Source of the DNA: JABDCD01 sp964469525
GTDB taxonomy: Bacteria; Pseudomonadota; Alphaproteobacteria; Rickettsiales; SXRF01
Reading direction: 5' to 3'
Length of the DNA stretch: 8,652 nt
Assembly (NCBI GenBank): GCA_964469525.1
Contig: CAYXYU010000023.1
Location: 1-8,652, forward strand
Both the position numbers and the translations under genes were made by a program. Below are positions 7,948-8,652 of this stretch, piece after piece; position 1 is the first letter of the stretch, and each line of letters begins with the position of its first letter. The notes under the pieces are model-generated. The model was not told the origin of the DNA. It ran no database searches and was given only the letters and a program-made list of their open reading frames with translations.

Positions 7948-7963
7948 ATATATTGTAATATAT
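7948..7963. repeat. AT-only palindrome upstream of the stator pair
   Basis: ATATATT GT AATATAT is a perfect 7-bp inverted repeat in an AT-rich block (about 7941-7972) that contrasts with the GC-rich surroundings. It lies between tRNA-Trp and the cassette promoter. It could be a protein-binding site, a curved UP-like element or a scar of insertion. Confidence 0.4.
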
Positions 7964-7985
7964 CTAATTTTACCAACGGTTCCCA

Positions 7986-7998
7986 GTGGCTGCGCCAC
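7986..7998 (-). other. Small hairpin after tRNA-Trp
   Basis: GTGGC TGC GCCAC is a perfect 5-bp stem with a 3-base loop, 20 bases beyond the tRNA 3' end. No U-run follows, so it is a weak terminator candidate or a 3'-processing structure at most. Confidence 0.3.
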
Positions 7999-8018
7999 CC
8001 GAAGCCGCAGGGGTAGGG

Positions 8019-8094
8019 TGGCAGGGGCGACAGGATTCGAACCTGCGGCCTACGGTTTTGGAGACCGTCGCTCTACCAGCTGAGCTACACCCCT
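8019..8094 (-). tRNA. trpT: tRNA-Trp (anticodon CCA)
   Basis: The 76-base gene, including an encoded 3' CCA, folds into a full cloverleaf. The acceptor stem AGGGGTG/CGCCCCT has one G-U pair, the D arm starts GCTCAGCTGGTAGAGC, the anticodon arm is ACGGT CTCCAAA ACCGT, and the T arm carries GGTTCGAATCC. The anticodon CCA reads UGG, hence tryptophan. Its place between tuf and secE is the conserved one. It has its own promoter 13 bases upstream. Confidence 0.97.
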
Positions 8095-8106
8095 ACAAGG
8101 GCCTGA

Positions 8107-8135
8107 GTTATACGATTATAGCGGGAGCGCCGCAA
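8107..8135 (-). promoter_or_regulatory. Promoter of tRNA-Trp
   Basis: A -35 element TTGCGG (8130-8135) and a -10 element TATAAC (8107-8112) have a 17-base spacer. Transcription would begin about 5 bases before the mature tRNA. A second TATAAT-like hexamer in the spacer lacks a matching -35. Confidence 0.6.
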
Positions 8136-8163
8136 TAGTTATTGGGAGTGCCTATTGGGATAG

Positions 8164-8397
8164 TTATACCGCTCTTGCTGACTGCTCTCTCGCCGACGCA
8201 ATTAGGTGACTTTGCAAATGGTCACGCGCCGCGGCAGCGATTTCCTTTGCCAGATCAGCAGACATAGCCCCCAAAAAGTCTTTCTGCAAATCTTCCTCGA
8301 GGGCGCGATTGATACTAATAAACGCCATGGTAGTGCCAACAGGAGTATCCGGTGTCCTGGCAGCTATCCGCGCCGCTTCCGAATAACGAATAGTCAT
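8164..8397 (-). CDS. Small hypothetical protein, possibly the 3' remnant of a longer gene
   Basis: The 77-residue frame from the ATG at 8397 (MTIRYSEAARIAARTPDTPV) is mostly helical and charged, with no membrane segment or signal peptide, and I do not recognise it. The same frame stays open upstream to a TGA at 8482-8484. Those 28 extra codons look protein-like (including FNDRLTPEQRDLAAIS) but contain no ATG, GTG or TTG start. The ribosome-binding site at the ATG is poor. A palindromic repeat begins about 17 bases beyond that stop. This suggests either a decayed gene that lost its 5' end, or a short real gene; the first seems somewhat more likely. Confidence 0.4.
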   Translation of the reverse strand: MTIRYSEAARIAARTPDTPVGTTMAFISINRALEEDLQKDFLGAMSADLAKEIAAAARDHLQSHLIASAREQSARAV

Positions 8398-8500
8398 GGA
8401 TATCGCCGCCAGGTCGCGCTGTTCGGGCGTCAGCCGATCATTGAACGACGCCAGCGTCTGTGACGGCTGCTGCGATCTGCCTCACCTCTTTTGTCGTTCT

Positions 8501-8556
8501 CCGCTTAAGGCGGGAATCCATGTAATTATTACTGGATCCCGGCCTTCGCCGGGATG
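8501..8556. repeat. Palindromic interspersed-type repeat
   Basis: Three nested structures are visible. The first is CCGC TTAAG GCGG at 8501-8513. The second is an outer pairing of GGCGGGAATCCA (8509-8520) with TGGATCCCGGCC (8533-8544). The third is ATCCCGGC / GCCGGGAT (8536-8553) around a short CTTC-type loop. The wording (GGGAATCCA ... TGGATCCCGG, then CCGGGATGAC) is of the kind dispersed in many copies in alphaproteobacterial genomes. Copy number cannot be seen in one window. Confidence 0.6.
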
Positions 8557-8561
8557 ACGGG

Positions 8562-8589
8562 AGCCTAAGGCAGCAAAACTGCCAAGGCT
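8562..8589 (-). terminator. Stem-loop directly after tuf
   Basis: Six bases after the tuf stop the transcript forms AGCCT / AGGCT and GGCAG / CTGCC stems joined by a small internal loop, with a 5-base TTTTG loop. There is no clear U-run, so intrinsic termination is uncertain; the structure may instead protect the 3' end of the tuf mRNA. Confidence 0.4.
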
Positions 8590-8595
8590 TTACCG

Positions 8596-8652
8596 TCACT
8601 CCACAATCTTGGCGACGACGCCGGCGCCGATGGTGCGGCCGCCTTCGCGGAT
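8596..8652 (-). CDS. tuf: Elongation factor Tu, last 18 codons (runs off the right edge)
   Basis: The translated tail IREGGRTIGAGVVAKIVE followed by TGA is the invariant C-terminus of bacterial EF-Tu, the GTPase that delivers aminoacyl-tRNA to the ribosome. The GGRTxGAGVV segment belongs to the third beta-barrel domain. Its place upstream of tRNA-Trp and secE matches the copy usually called tufB. The rest of the gene lies outside the window. Confidence 0.95.
   Translation of the reverse strand: MREGGRTIGAGVVAKIVE

Overview
The window is a piece of the conserved tuf – tRNA-Trp – secE – nusG – rplK – rplA – rplJ – rplL – rpoB cluster. Every supported gene is on the minus strand, so transcription runs from high to low coordinates. 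The gene order, the protein sequences (EF-Tu tail, SecE, L11, RpoB) and promoters of the form TTGCnn / TATAAY suggest an alphaproteobacterium. The genus cannot be settled from this sequence. The fragment has no flagellar genes, phage genes or complete insertion sequence.

Right edge (about 8160-8652): the last 18 codons of an EF-Tu gene are followed by a strong stem-loop, then a dispersed-type palindromic repeat (8501-8556), then a small unrecognised ORF that may be the remnant of a longer gene. Next comes tRNA-Trp(CCA) at 8019-8094, with a good promoter just upstream.

Centre (5418-8018): this is the unusual part. Between tRNA-Trp and secE, where bacteria usually have nothing or a few bases, there is a two-gene cassette. 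The upstream gene (489 aa) is a MotA/TolQ/ExbB-type proton-channel protein with three membrane segments and a long helical cytoplasmic tail. The downstream gene (313 aa) is MotB-like, with one membrane segment carrying the stator aspartate and a degenerate OmpA-like C-terminal domain. The genes abut with no spacer (TAG followed directly by GTG). Together they most resemble the ZorA/ZorB stator of the Zorya anti-phage systems, but no ZorC, D, E or other effector is present in the window. The cassette has its own -10 element, a candidate inverted-repeat operator upstream, and a separate promoter for secE just after it. It therefore looks like a self-contained accessory unit placed in an essential locus without disturbing it.

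Left half (1-5316): this holds secE-nusG, then a second promoter with a structured leader in front of rplK-rplA-rplJ-rplL, then the 5' 704 codons of rpoB. Here rplK/rplA overlap by one base and rplA/rplJ are 8 bases apart, leaving no room for the usual L10 leader. The rplL-rpoB spacer (2115-2266) carries three consecutive hairpins, including a 64-base imperfect palindrome, and probably sets how much rpoB is made relative to the ribosomal proteins. The RpoB rifampicin region has the ordinary susceptible-type residues. No stretch over 300 bases lacks a gene.
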